Program-made: the position numbers and the translations under genes
Part shown: positions 33,580 to 42,550 of the stretch, piece after piece
How the letters are laid out: every line of letters starts with the position of its first letter
Position numbering within the stretch: position 1 is the first letter of the stretch
NCBI RefSeq assembly: GCF_026157065.1
Contig: NZ_JANLGQ010000003.1
Span: 248,001 to 312,000, forward strand
Length of the DNA: 64,000 nucleotides
Origin: Enterococcus sp. HY326
GTDB taxonomy: Bacteria; Bacillota; Bacilli; Lactobacillales; Enterococcaceae
Direction of reading: 5' to 3'
The notes under the pieces: generated by a model
The model's database searches: none
What the model saw: the letters and a program-made list of their open reading frames with translations, nothing else
What the model was told of the DNA's origin: nothing

Positions 33580-35259
33580 ATGAAGAAGAGTGTTCTTTTT
33601 GGTTTAACTGCAACATGTGCCCTAGTGCTTAGTGCATGTTCAGGTGGGAGTAATGATACTTCAACAAATGACTCCGGTACATCAAGTTCTGGTTCTAGCG
33701 ATTTAGCTGCAACACAAGAACTAAATTATGTGGAAGGTTCAGCAATTCCAACGGCTGACTTGTCTCTAGCGACAGATGCTACAAGTTTTACTGCACTAAA
33801 TTCTGTTTATGAAGGTCTTTATCGTGTTAATGCTGATCAAGCAGTTGAACCTGCAGGTGCAGCTGAATTAGCAGAAGTAAGTGAAGATGGTTTAACTTAC
33901 ACGATTCACTTGAATGAAGATGCAGTTTGGTCAAATGGTGACCCAGTAACGGCTGCTGACTATGTTTATGGTTGGCAAAGAACCGTTGATCCAGCAACAG
34001 CGTCTCAATATGCTTATCTGTATGCTCCAGTAGCAAATGCTAGTTCAATCATGACAGGTGATGCTGATGTCTCTACTTTAGGAATTGTTGCGGATGGCGA
34101 TTATGATTTAACGATTACTTTAGATGTGGCAACACCTTACTTTGATTTCTTATTGGCATTCCCATCATTCTTCCCTCAACACGAAGCTACTGTTGAGCAA
34201 TATGGCGCTGATTATGCCTTAACTAGCGACAATGCTGTTTACAACGGTCCATTTACTTTAACTGATTTCGATGGTCCTGGTACAGATACTGAGTGGTCAT
34301 ACACTAAAAATCCTGACTATTGGGATGCTGACAACGTAACTTTAGATAAAGTCAACGTTAGTGTAGTAACGGAAGTTGCGACTGCGTTGAACTTGTTCCA
34401 AGATGATCAAGCCGACTATGTTACATTATCAGGGGAACTAGCTTCTCAAATGTCTTCTGATCCAGAATATGTAACAGTAGCTCAAGGTACAACAGCATAT
34501 CTAGAAATGAATCAAACTGCAGAGGATTCTGTATGGCGTAATGAAAACCTGCGTAAAGCAATTTCCTATGCAATCGATAGAGATGCTTTTGTAACCAATA
34601 TCTTAGCTAATGGTTCAATTCCAGCACCGGGTATCGTACCTTCTGGATTAGCAATCGGTCCTGATGGTAATGACTTTACAGAGGATACAGATATGGATGG
34701 CTTTGAATATGATCCAGAAAAAGCAGCTGAATATTGGGAAACTGCAAAAGAAGAGTTAGGGATTGATAGCTTAAACTTTGATATCTTGAGTGATGATGGT
34801 GATGCTGCTAAGCGTTCCTTGGAATACCTGCAGGGAGCAATTCAAGATGCATTAGATGGCGTAACTGTAACTGTTACTAACGTGCCATTCTCTGTTCGTT
34901 TAGATCGTTCAACTAACGGTGAGTTTGATATGGTAGTTTCACTATGGGGTGCTGATTATGCCGATCCATCTAGCTTCTTAGATTTATTTGTGACTGGTAA
35001 TTCTTATAACCGCGGTCAATGGAGCAATACTGATTATGATGCTTTAATTGAAGCGGCAGCAACAACCAATGCTAATGATCCAGAAGCTCGCTGGCAAAAT
35101 ATGTTAGAAGCAGAAAATATCTTCTCTGAACAATTAGGAGCTATTCCTTTCTACCAACGTTCACTAGCAACAATGCAAAGCTCAAACATGGAAGGTGTCG
35201 TTGAACATGCTTCTGGAGTTAAAATTGATTTCAGATGGGCTTACATGACTGCTGAATAA
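33580..35259 (+). CDS. oppA: Oligopeptide ABC transporter substrate-binding lipoprotein (second OppA)
   Basis: The ATG at 33580 (MKKSVLFGL) behind GAGG gives 559 residues; an earlier in-frame ATG at 33565 is less well placed. The signal ends in VLSACSGG (lipobox Cys near 20). The body matches the preceding OppA closely, sharing the stretch WQRTVDPATASQYAYLY and DGPGTDTEW. The two are clearly an old tandem duplication, with differences in the ligand-contact half. Codon use is close to that of highly expressed genes. It is followed by a terminator-like stem. Confidence 0.92.
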   Translation: MKKSVLFGLTATCALVLSACSGGSNDTSTNDSGTSSSGSSDLAATQELNYVEGSAIPTADLSLATDATSFTALNSVYEGLYRVNADQAVEPAGAAELAEVSEDGLTYTIHLNEDAVWSNGDPVTAADYVYGWQRTVDPATASQYAYLYAPVANASSIMTGDADVSTLGIVADGDYDLTITLDVATPYFDFLLAFPSFFPQHEATVEQYGADYALTSDNAVYNGPFTLTDFDGPGTDTEWSYTKNPDYWDADNVTLDKVNVSVVTEVATALNLFQDDQADYVTLSGELASQMSSDPEYVTVAQGTTAYLEMNQTAEDSVWRNENLRKAISYAIDRDAFVTNILANGSIPAPGIVPSGLAIGPDGNDFTEDTDMDGFEYDPEKAAEYWETAKEELGIDSLNFDILSDDGDAAKRSLEYLQGAIQDALDGVTVTVTNVPFSVRLDRSTNGEFDMVVSLWGADYADPSSFLDLFVTGNSYNRGQWSNTDYDALIEAAATTNANDPEARWQNMLEAENIFSEQLGAIPFYQRSLATMQSSNMEGVVEHASGVKIDFRWAYMTAE

Positions 35260-35309
35260 TTTGTAATTTAAAGAGTTAAAATTAAATAGTATTCATCGTG
35301 TGAAAAATA

Positions 35310-35346
35310 AGCGTGGCGTATCAGTGAATAGCAGATACGCCACGCT
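35310..35346 (+). terminator. Stem-loop after the second oppA
   Basis: A perfect 13-bp GC-rich stem (35310-35322 with 35334-35346) lies 50 bp after the stop. It lacks a good U-run, so it may stabilise the mRNA end instead of being a strong terminator. Confidence 0.6.
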
Positions 35347-35458
35347 GTTATGATGAAAGAATGGAAAGAAAAACGATGCAAAAATGGGAAACTGTGAAGT
35401 TTTGGATTCGTTTTTTTTAATTTATCATGTTAAACCTCTTTACATATGATTAGAAAAG

Positions 35459-35803
35459 TTATATAAAAGAAACTAGCAAAAAAAACAAAGAGCATAAAAG
35501 GAGAATTCCGGTTGTTAAAACCCAGAATAAATAATTCTCTGCTCCAACTTCAGACAATTTTTTAGATGGTAGGTCTCTTTTTTCTTTTCGAGCAAGAGCT
35601 TTTCGCATAGAATGTTGGAAAAAATCAAAGAAGCCAGAAGCAAAAACCGCTAAAAAGCCACCGACTATCAAAAAGAACAGCATAAACATAAATAAATAAT
35701 CTGAAACAGTTCCCCAGGAGAGCTGATCATTGGTGAATGCAATTATGATGCTTAGTACAAGACAGATGGCGGAGACGATTAGTGGTAGACGAAATTTTTT
35801 CAT
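35459..35803 (-). CDS. DUF3899 membrane protein
   Basis: This 114-residue protein has three hydrophobic helices (about 7-25, 35-58 and 92-113) and a basic loop KALARKEKRDLPSKK. This fits DUF3899, a family of unknown function often found by opp genes in lactobacilli and enterococci. It lies on the minus strand between oppA and oppBCDF, and divergent from oppB. No ribosome binding site better than AGTG is seen, so translation is probably weak. Confidence 0.65.
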   Translation of the reverse strand: MKKFRLPLIVSAICLVLSIIIAFTNDQLSWGTVSDYLFMFMLFFLIVGGFLAVFASGFFDFFQHSMRKALARKEKRDLPSKKLSEVGAENYLFWVLTTGILLLCSLFFLLVSFI

Positions 35804-35890
35804 AGATTCACTTCATTTCTAATGGATTAGTCGTTGTTTACTTTACCTAATTTTTGTTTGGAAGTCAAAATACTTTAGGAGGCGGAATTT

Positions 35891-36832
35891 TTGAACAGTT
35901 TTGTAAAATATCTCTTGAAACGTATACTGTTTATGGTAATTACTTTGTGGTTGATTGCTACAATCACATTCTTTCTAATGAAATTGTTGCCAGGAACACC
36001 GTATACGAACCAAGAACGTTTGAGTCCAGAAGTGATTGCTCAGTTAAATGCGCAAAACGGTTTGGACCAGCCAGTGATCGTCCAATATTGGCTTTATTTA
36101 AAAAATCTTGTAACCGGGAATTTTGGGATTTCCTTCCAATTCCAAAACCAACCAGTTGCCAACTTATTATCTGCTAGAATCGGACCTTCTTTACAATTAG
36201 GTGCCCAAGCAATTATTTTGGGAACATTTGTTGGTATTATTTTAGGAACCATTTCTGCTATGCGTCAAAATACCTGGATTGATAGCTTAGCAACTTTAGT
36301 CGCAATTTTAGGACGTTCAATTCCTAACTTTGTCTTTGCGGTTATTCTGCAATATTTGTTCTCTATTAAATGGCAAATCTTGCCAATCGCAAAATGGGAT
36401 GGCTTTATTTATACCATCTTACCATCCGTTGCTTTAGCGATGTCGCCATTAGCCGATTCAGCTCGTTTCATCAGAACGGAAATGGTTGAAGTGCTCCATA
36501 GTGATTATGTGGAACTGGCACGGGCGAAAGGGTTAAGCCGCTGGCAAGTTGCCTTCCGCCATGGTTTAAGAAATAGTTTGATTCCTTTGCTTACTTTATT
36601 AGGGCCACTAGCTGTAGGTTTAATGACCGGGTCTTTGGTTATTGAAAACATCTTTGCTGTGCCTGGTATCGGGGATCAGTTTACTAAATCAATTTTGACA
36701 AATGACTACCCAACGATTATGGCCGTGACGATTTTGTATTCGGTGATGTTAGTTACAGTTATCTTAATCGTTGATATCTTATACGGAATTGTCGATCCAC
36801 GAATTCGCGTATCAGAAGGGAGCAAGAGTTAA
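35891..36832 (+). CDS. oppB: Oligopeptide ABC transporter permease OppB
   Basis: The 313-residue permease starts at TTG behind AGGAGG (35877-35882). It has an N-terminal helix, then the conserved PGTPY segment and the ABC permease domain with six segments. The EAA-like loop ELARAKGLSRWQVAFRHGLRNSLIP (seen about 210-234) is the coupling helix for OppD/F. It overlaps oppC by 1 bp. With oppC it forms the membrane channel. Confidence 0.93.
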   Translation: MNSFVKYLLKRILFMVITLWLIATITFFLMKLLPGTPYTNQERLSPEVIAQLNAQNGLDQPVIVQYWLYLKNLVTGNFGISFQFQNQPVANLLSARIGPSLQLGAQAIILGTFVGIILGTISAMRQNTWIDSLATLVAILGRSIPNFVFAVILQYLFSIKWQILPIAKWDGFIYTILPSVALAMSPLADSARFIRTEMVEVLHSDYVELARAKGLSRWQVAFRHGLRNSLIPLLTLLGPLAVGLMTGSLVIENIFAVPGIGDQFTKSILTNDYPTIMAVTILYSVMLVTVILIVDILYGIVDPRIRVSEGSKS

Positions 36833-37884
36833 TGGATTCTTTTAAATTAAATAATATCCCTGAAAAAATCAAAGAAATTCCTGCTTCCAAGTTTGATTTT
36901 ATTAAGCGAAATTCCGTTGCTGAACGAGAAAGAATCGCTGCTCCATCATTAAACTTTATTCAAGATGCGTGGCGCCGTTTAAGAAAAAATCGGGCTGCTG
37001 TGATCTCCATGATTTTACTGGCAATTGTCATCTTGGTTTCGATCATTACTATTTTCTGGTCACCATTTGACCCAACGCAGCAAAATATTGCTTACACAAA
37101 CTTACCGATTAAAATTCCTGGTATTGATATCAATGGCTTTAATGGTTATTCACAGGTTAGTGGGCAATGGGTTGACCGTTATGCTCAAGCGAATGTTCCT
37201 GAAGGTACCTATTACTTATTAGGAACAGATAGTTTAGGTCGTGACTTATTGTCTCGTTTGTTCATGGGTACTCGGGTATCCTTGATTATCGCCTTCTTTG
37301 CAGCTTTCTTAGATATTTTCTTTGGGGTAACCTACGGAATTATTTCTGGTTTAGCTGGTGGCCGTGTGGATACCTTTATGCAACGGATTATTGAAATCCT
37401 TTCAGGTATTCCTAACTTAGTTGTAATGATTTTGATGTTAGTTGTGTTTGACCCAGGTATTATCTCAATCGTTGCGGCGATGGCGATTACTAACTGGATT
37501 TCCATGGCTCGGATTGTGCGCGCCCAAACCTTGAAGCTAAAAGATCAAGAATTTGTTTTAGCTGCTATCACTTTAGGAGAATCCAAATTTAAAATTGCCT
37601 TCAAGCATATTTTACCGAATATCTCCAGTGTGATTATTATTCAAATGATGTTTAGTATTCCATCAGCAATTTTCTTCGAAGCCTTCCTGAGTTTCATCGG
37701 TTTAGGGGTTTCTGCACCAACTGCTTCATTAGGTACTTTGCTGAATGAAGGATACAAGACTTTCCGTTACTTGCCTAACTTAATGTGGGCACCAGCTTTT
37801 GTATTGTCAGTTATTATGATTGCCTTTAATATGTTGGCCGATGGTTTACGTGATGCATTCGATCCGAAGATGAAAGAGGGATAA
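36832..37884 (+). CDS. oppC: Oligopeptide ABC transporter permease OppC
   Basis: The 350-residue permease has an N-terminal cytosolic extension (about 1-55), a first helix near 65-85 and an extracellular loop with YYLLGTDSLGRDLLSRLFMGTRVSL (about 125-149), a marker of OppC/DppC. The coupling loop LAAITLGESKFKIAFKHILPN follows near 240. It is coupled to oppB through a TAATG overlap and precedes oppD by 2 bp. Confidence 0.93.
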   Translation: MDSFKLNNIPEKIKEIPASKFDFIKRNSVAERERIAAPSLNFIQDAWRRLRKNRAAVISMILLAIVILVSIITIFWSPFDPTQQNIAYTNLPIKIPGIDINGFNGYSQVSGQWVDRYAQANVPEGTYYLLGTDSLGRDLLSRLFMGTRVSLIIAFFAAFLDIFFGVTYGIISGLAGGRVDTFMQRIIEILSGIPNLVVMILMLVVFDPGIISIVAAMAITNWISMARIVRAQTLKLKDQEFVLAAITLGESKFKIAFKHILPNISSVIIIQMMFSIPSAIFFEAFLSFIGLGVSAPTASLGTLLNEGYKTFRYLPNLMWAPAFVLSVIMIAFNMLADGLRDAFDPKMKEG

Positions 37885-37886
37885 TT

Positions 37887-38933
37887 TTGAAAAAAGTACT
37901 CGAAGTTAAAGACTTAAAAATATCTTTCGATACCTTTGCCGGAAAAGTGCACGCAATTCGTGGTGTTAGCTTTGACTTGTTCGAAGGAGAAACCTTAGCA
38001 ATTGTTGGTGAGTCAGGAAGTGGGAAGTCCGTTACAACTCGTAGCGTGATGCGCCTTTTATCAGACAATGCCAATATTGACAATGGTCAAATCCTTTTTA
38101 AAGGCGAAGATATCGCAAAGAAGACTGAAAAAGAAATGCAAGCAATTCGTGGTAAAGAAATTGCCATGATTTTCCAAGATCCGATGACCTCATTGGATCC
38201 AACTATGCCGATTGGCAAACAGGTTGCTGAGTCTTTGATTAAACACAATAAAGTGTCTAAAAAAGAAGGCTTAGAAGCCGCTTTAGAATTATTAAAACTT
38301 GTTGGTATTCCCAATGCTGAAAAGCGTTTGAAAAATTATCCCCACCAATTTTCTGGCGGGCAGCGTCAACGGATTGTCATTGCGATTGCCTTGATTTGTT
38401 ATCCTGAAGTCTTAATCGCTGATGAACCAACGACTGCCTTGGACGTGACGATTCAAGCGCAAATTTTAGAATTGATGAAGGATATTCAAACGAAAATCAA
38501 TACATCCATCATCTTCATCACCCATGACCTTGGGGTGGTTGCCAATGTTGCCGACCGAGTTGCCGTAATGTACGGTGGTCGAATCGTTGAAGTTGGCACC
38601 TCTGAAGAAATTTTTTACAATCCACAACATCCATATACATGGGGTCTGTTAGGCTCGATGCCTTCAATGGATGGTGGCGAAGAACGATTGTACGCAATTC
38701 CTGGTTCACCACCAGATTTATTAGATCCACCAACTGGAGATGCCTTCTATCCTCGTAATGAATTTGCTTTAGAGATTGATACCGAAGAAGCTCCACCGTT
38801 CTTTGAAGTATCTAGCACGCATAAAGCTGCGACTTGGTTATTGGCACCACAAGCGCCTAAAGTTGAGCCGCCGGTTGAGATTCAACGTCGCTGGAAAATT
38901 TTCCAAGAAAAACAAGCGGTTAAACAAGCGTAA
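37887..38933 (+). CDS. oppD: Oligopeptide ABC transporter ATP-binding protein OppD
   Basis: The 348-residue ATPase starts at TTG. Walker A is GESGSGKS (about 39-46), the ABC signature FSGGQRQR near 154 and Walker B EVLIADEPT near 174, with HD switch ITHDLG near 212. The C-terminal oligopeptide-transporter extension contains PGSPPDLLDPPTGDAFYPRN, but the usual iron-sulfur-type Cys cluster is not visible. With OppF it drives peptide import. Confidence 0.94.
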   Translation: MKKVLEVKDLKISFDTFAGKVHAIRGVSFDLFEGETLAIVGESGSGKSVTTRSVMRLLSDNANIDNGQILFKGEDIAKKTEKEMQAIRGKEIAMIFQDPMTSLDPTMPIGKQVAESLIKHNKVSKKEGLEAALELLKLVGIPNAEKRLKNYPHQFSGGQRQRIVIAIALICYPEVLIADEPTTALDVTIQAQILELMKDIQTKINTSIIFITHDLGVVANVADRVAVMYGGRIVEVGTSEEIFYNPQHPYTWGLLGSMPSMDGGEERLYAIPGSPPDLLDPPTGDAFYPRNEFALEIDTEEAPPFFEVSSTHKAATWLLAPQAPKVEPPVEIQRRWKIFQEKQAVKQA

Positions 38934-38945
38934 AGGGGTGGCAGA

Positions 38946-39899
38946 ATGTCAGATAAAATCTTATTAGATGTAAAAGGTTTAAAACAATATTTCAACGTTG
39001 GCCGTCCTGACGAAGTCAAAGCGGTAGATGATATCAGCTTCCACATTTACGAAGGGGAAACCTTTGGACTTGTTGGAGAATCTGGTAGTGGTAAGTCAAC
39101 AACTGGTCGGACAATCATCCGCTTAAACCAGCGGACTGCCGGCGATATTCTTTTTGATGGTCGTGATGTTGCTTCGTTAAAATCACGAGCAGATTTAACT
39201 AAATTCCGCCGTGATGTGCAGATGATTTTTCAAGATCCGTATGCTTCATTAAATCCACGGATGAAGGTCAATGATATCATCGCTGAAGGGATTGATATCA
39301 ACAATTTAGCAACTTCTAAAGAGGCCCGGGCAGAACGAGTGAATGAATTATTAAAAACAGTTGGTTTGGATCCAAACCACGGTACTCGTTATCCCCATGA
39401 GTTTTCCGGCGGTCAGCGCCAACGGATTGGGATTGCTAGAGCTTTAGCAGTTGAGCCACGGTTTATCGTCTGTGATGAACCAATCTCTGCTTTGGATGTG
39501 TCGATTCAAGCTCAGGTGGTTAACTTATTACAAGATTTACAAGTGGAACATAATTTAACTTATCTATTTATCGCCCACGATTTATCAATGGTAAAACATA
39601 TCAGTGACCGAATCGGCGTAATGCACGGCGGTAAATTATTAGAAGTCGGCACCAGTGATGAAATTTACAATCACGGTGTTCACCCTTACACAGAAAGCCT
39701 GCTTTCAGCGATTCCTTTACCAGATCCCGATTACGAACGTACTCGTACGCGGATTAAGTATAAAGATGATGTTGAGCATGATGGAAAAGTTCGTTCCTTG
39801 CGGGAAATCACGGATGGTCATTATGTCTATGCGAGCGACGATGAAGTGGATTATTACCGCAATAAAATCGAAGAAAAAATTAAAGCCGATAATAACTAA
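38946..39899 (+). CDS. oppF: Oligopeptide ABC transporter ATP-binding protein OppF
   Basis: The 317-residue ATPase has Walker A GESGSGKST (about 44-52), signature FSGGQRQRIG near 152, Walker B FIVCDEPISALD near 173 and the H-loop FIAHDLSMV near 206. It pairs with OppD. The ATG follows AAAGGGGTGG. It ends the oppBCDF operon and is followed by a terminator with a UUCG loop. Confidence 0.94.
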   Translation: MSDKILLDVKGLKQYFNVGRPDEVKAVDDISFHIYEGETFGLVGESGSGKSTTGRTIIRLNQRTAGDILFDGRDVASLKSRADLTKFRRDVQMIFQDPYASLNPRMKVNDIIAEGIDINNLATSKEARAERVNELLKTVGLDPNHGTRYPHEFSGGQRQRIGIARALAVEPRFIVCDEPISALDVSIQAQVVNLLQDLQVEHNLTYLFIAHDLSMVKHISDRIGVMHGGKLLEVGTSDEIYNHGVHPYTESLLSAIPLPDPDYERTRTRIKYKDDVEHDGKVRSLREITDGHYVYASDDEVDYYRNKIEEKIKADNN

Positions 39900-39918
39900 T
39901 TGTTGACTGAAATTTTTT

Positions 39919-39957
39919 AAGCAGTTGAGACTTTCGAGTTTCAGCTGCTTTTTTTAT
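39919..39957 (+). terminator. oppBCDF terminator
   Basis: A fully paired 14-bp stem (two G.U pairs; 39919-39932 with 39937-39950) closes on a TTCG tetraloop and is followed by a T-run. Confidence 0.9.
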
Positions 39958-40022
39958 TGGACTTTGCCAAATCAAGCTATAGAAGTATTCGTTCAAAAAT
40001 TACAAAAGCTACATCTTTTACC

Positions 40023-40065
40023 TTGCTTATTTGCCGGCTTCTGGTTATAATTGGACTATACCAAA
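40023..40065 (+). promoter_or_regulatory. nagB promoter with NagR-like operator
   Basis: TTGCTT (40023-40028) and TATAAT (40046-40051) are 17 bp apart. ATTGGACTATACCAAA (40050-40065) overlaps the start region and matches the TGGTnnnnACCA operator type of HutC-group amino-sugar regulators with one base off. A regulator bound here should block nagB transcription. Confidence 0.7.
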
Positions 40066-40081
40066 CAAGAGGTGGATAAAA

Positions 40082-40783
40082 ATGGAAATTATTCGCGTGA
40101 AAGATGCTCAGGCAGGCGGAAAAAAAGCTTTTGAATTAATTGAAGCAGCTATCAACGAAGGCGCTGGCGTTTTGGGGTTAGCCACAGGAAGCACACCAGA
40201 AACTTTGTATCAAGAAATGATTCACAGCTCTAGAGATTACTCAGAAATAGTTTCAATTAACTTAGATGAATATGTTGGTTTAAGCAGTGAAGATTCGCAA
40301 AGCTATCGTCAATTTATGAATCAGCATTTATTTAACGAAAAACCATTTAAAGAAAGTTTTGTACCAAACGGTAAAGCTGAAAATCTGCAAGCTGAATGCA
40401 CCCGTTACGATCAAATCATTGCAGAACATCCAATTGATTTACAAATTTTAGGGATTGGTCAAAATGGTCATATCGGTTTTAACGAACCGGGAACAGCCTT
40501 TGATAGCCAAACTCATCTAGTTGATTTAACGGAATCGACAATTAATGCCAATAAACGTTTCTTTGATAAAGTGGAAGACGTACCAACCCAAGCCTTATCA
40601 ATGGGAATCGGTTCGATTATGAAGGCTAAAAAAATTATTTTGATGGCCTATGGCGAAAATAAACAGGCTGCGATTAAAGGTATGATTGATGGTGAGGTGA
40701 CAGAAGCCTTACCAGCGAGCGTTTTACAAAATCATCCTAATGTAGTTGTGATTGTTGATGAGGCTGCAGCAGCAACGCTTTAA
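40082..40783 (+). CDS. nagB: Glucosamine-6-phosphate deaminase
   Basis: The ATG at 40082 behind AGAGGTGG gives 233 residues, the usual short Firmicute NagB length; the frame is open to 40031 but this would overlap the promoter. [14 protein letters not shown] (about 33-46), the catalytic NLDEYVGL near 61 and [17 protein letters not shown] near 126-142 are diagnostic. It converts GlcN-6-P to fructose-6-P and ammonia. No nagA or PTS gene adjoins it. Its operator resembles that of the gntR gene at 23 kb. Confidence 0.95.
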   Translation: MEIIRVKDAQAGGKKAFELIEAAINEGAGVLGLATGSTPETLYQEMIHSSRDYSEIVSINLDEYVGLSSEDSQSYRQFMNQHLFNEKPFKESFVPNGKAENLQAECTRYDQIIAEHPIDLQILGIGQNGHIGFNEPGTAFDSQTHLVDLTESTINANKRFFDKVEDVPTQALSMGIGSIMKAKKIILMAYGENKQAAIKGMIDGEVTEALPASVLQNHPNVVVIVDEAAAATL

Positions 40784-40811
40784 ATTTTTTAACTAGCTGA
40801 ATAAATTTTTT

Positions 40812-40855
40812 AGACTGCGATGAAAGCCAACCAAGCTTTTCTTGCAGTCTTTTTA
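40812..40855 (+). terminator. nagB terminator
   Basis: AGACTGC pairs with GCAGTCT, continued by GAAAGC/GCTTTT, and is followed by five T. It lies 28 bp after the stop. Confidence 0.85.
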
Positions 40856-40915
40856 CGACTTTCAGTTTTTCTTTTGCAGGGAAAATGCTATAGTTAAGAA
40901 GGAGGCGGTTACTTA

Positions 40916-41626
40916 ATGACAGCAACAGCAGATTTAACAATTGTTGAAATAATTTTTCGTTTGCTTTTAGCAATGGTGATTGGCGGCTCAGTCGGTTATG
41001 AGCGACAATATGCCAATCGACCAGCTGGTATGCGCACGCATATCATGGTCTGCATGGGGGCAACGATTATCGCATTAATCCAAGTGGAAATTGCTGCCCA
41101 GGCATTAAATGATGCTTTGGCCAATCCAGAATTGTCGGGGGTCATTCGTTCTGATCAGGCCCGCTTGATTGCCCAAGTTGTCAGCGGTATCGGTTTTTTA
41201 GGCGCTGGTACGATTATTGTGACCAAACAAAATGTCTTAGGCCTAACCACAGCAGCTTCATTATGGGCTGTCGCCGGTGTCGGGATTGCGGTTGGCATGG
41301 GCTATTATGCGATTGCCATCAGTTCTTTTGTGGCAATCATCATTGCGCTGACATTAATTAAACGGATTATCAAAGTGCCAACCCGTAAGAAATTGGAAGT
41401 CCGCTACATTCATCGGGAAGAGACCAAGGAATTTATTACCGACTATTTTGATACACACAAAATCGAAATTGAAGATGTCAATTTTACGGTAACGTTTAAT
41501 GAAGATTACCGCTTGTACACGAACATCTATACGATAGATTTGCCTAGCGGAATGACTTATACAGATGTGATTGAGGATTTATCTATTTATAAAAATATTA
41601 CTGAATTACGGTTAGTGACAATTTAA
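40916..41626 (+). CDS. MgtC/SapB family membrane protein
   Basis: The 236-residue protein has four to five hydrophobic segments in its first 150 residues and an ACT-like C-terminal domain (about 160-236). VGYERQYANRPAGMRTHIMVCMGA (about 23-46) and GIGFLGAGTIIV (about 92-103) are MgtC hallmarks. MgtC-like proteins affect magnesium homeostasis and virulence in some bacteria, but many homologues have no known role. The ATG follows AAGGAGGCGG. It probably shares a transcript with the phosphatase 20 bp downstream. Confidence 0.85.
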   Translation: MTATADLTIVEIIFRLLLAMVIGGSVGYERQYANRPAGMRTHIMVCMGATIIALIQVEIAAQALNDALANPELSGVIRSDQARLIAQVVSGIGFLGAGTIIVTKQNVLGLTTAASLWAVAGVGIAVGMGYYAIAISSFVAIIIALTLIKRIIKVPTRKKLEVRYIHREETKEFITDYFDTHKIEIEDVNFTVTFNEDYRLYTNIYTIDLPSGMTYTDVIEDLSIYKNITELRLVTI

Positions 41627-41645
41627 AGTAAAAGGAGGAATTTTT

Positions 41646-42395
41646 GTGGATTTAGCGAATTTTCGTGAACTAGGTGGGTTAAAAAATAAAGAGGGGCAGT
41701 TGGTGAGCCACAATCGCCTATTACGCTCTGGCGAATTGTATCAAATTGATGCCGAGGCCAAAAACTTATTAGCTAATCATCAATTAGCGACGATTGTTGA
41801 CCTGCGGGGAGAAGATGAAATCGCTGGTCATCCGGACGATATTTTTCCAGCCGTTGACTACGTGTGGATTGATATTATGAAGGAGGTTCATAATTCCGGC
41901 AGTCTTAATGATTTAACAAAAGTTGGCGATGTCGATGGAGTGGACCAGCATATGTTGGGGATTTATGATAATTTGGCGATGAATGCTGGGGCGCAGGCTG
42001 GTTACCAGCGCTATTTCGAAGAGCTGTTGCGAACAGAAGATGGTGCAGTATTGTTCCACTGTTATGCTGGTAAAGATCGAACTGGTGTTGCTGCGGCATT
42101 AACTTTAGATTTATTAGATGTTCCGCGGGAGACGATCTACCAAGATTATTTGAAAACCAACGAGCTGAGAAAAGCGCCGAATGAATTGCTTTTTGATGAG
42201 ATGCGGAAAAAAGGGTTAACGGATGATCAGTTGGCAGGGATGAAGGTTGCCTTAGAAGTGAAGCAAGAATATTTAGAGCGGGTTTATCAGCTATTAGATA
42301 CAAATTACGGCGGTGTGGCTGGCTACGCCAAAGATGCTTTGAAATTAAGCCAAACAGATTTAGCGGATTTGAAAAAAATGTATTTAGATAAATAA
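41646..42395 (+). CDS. Protein tyrosine/dual-specificity phosphatase (Y_phosphatase3)
   Basis: The 249-residue protein starts at GTG behind AAAGGAGG. NFRELGGL and LLRSGEL near the start and the P-loop HCYAGKDRTGVAAA (about 138-151) identify the tyrosine phosphatase group with the extended signature HCxxGKDRTG, like Listeria LipA and MptpB, which accept phosphotyrosine and phosphoinositides. VDLRGEDE near 58 is the usual acid-loop area. No signal peptide is seen, so export would need another route. Substrate unknown. Confidence 0.85.
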   Translation: MDLANFRELGGLKNKEGQLVSHNRLLRSGELYQIDAEAKNLLANHQLATIVDLRGEDEIAGHPDDIFPAVDYVWIDIMKEVHNSGSLNDLTKVGDVDGVDQHMLGIYDNLAMNAGAQAGYQRYFEELLRTEDGAVLFHCYAGKDRTGVAAALTLDLLDVPRETIYQDYLKTNELRKAPNELLFDEMRKKGLTDDQLAGMKVALEVKQEYLERVYQLLDTNYGGVAGYAKDALKLSQTDLADLKKMYLDK

Positions 42396-42397
42396 AA

Positions 42398-42480
42398 AAG
42401 TCTGGAGTTGTATGCAGGCTGTCTGGAAGAGTTGATTTTCAACAAGTGAGACAGTCCTGTAATACAGCTTCAGTTTTTTT
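42398..42480 (+). terminator. Long stem-loop terminator
   Basis: An imperfect long stem (CTGGAG...TGTAT...CAGG...GTCT with AGAC...CCTG...ATACA...CTTCAG) with an inner TTGA/TCAA hairpin ends in a run of seven T near 42474-42480. Confidence 0.7.
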
Positions 42481-42496
42481 GCTCTTTATCAATAAA

Positions 42497-42526
42497 GACT
42501 GAAGAATCAAAATTGATTCTTCAGTC
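42497..42526. terminator. Second terminator stem
   Basis: A perfect 14-bp stem (42497-42510 with 42513-42526) with a 2-base loop lies before the convergent DUF92 gene; it may end that minus-strand transcript. Confidence 0.6.
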
Positions 42527-42550
42527 CCATAAATTATCGAGCCGTTCTTT

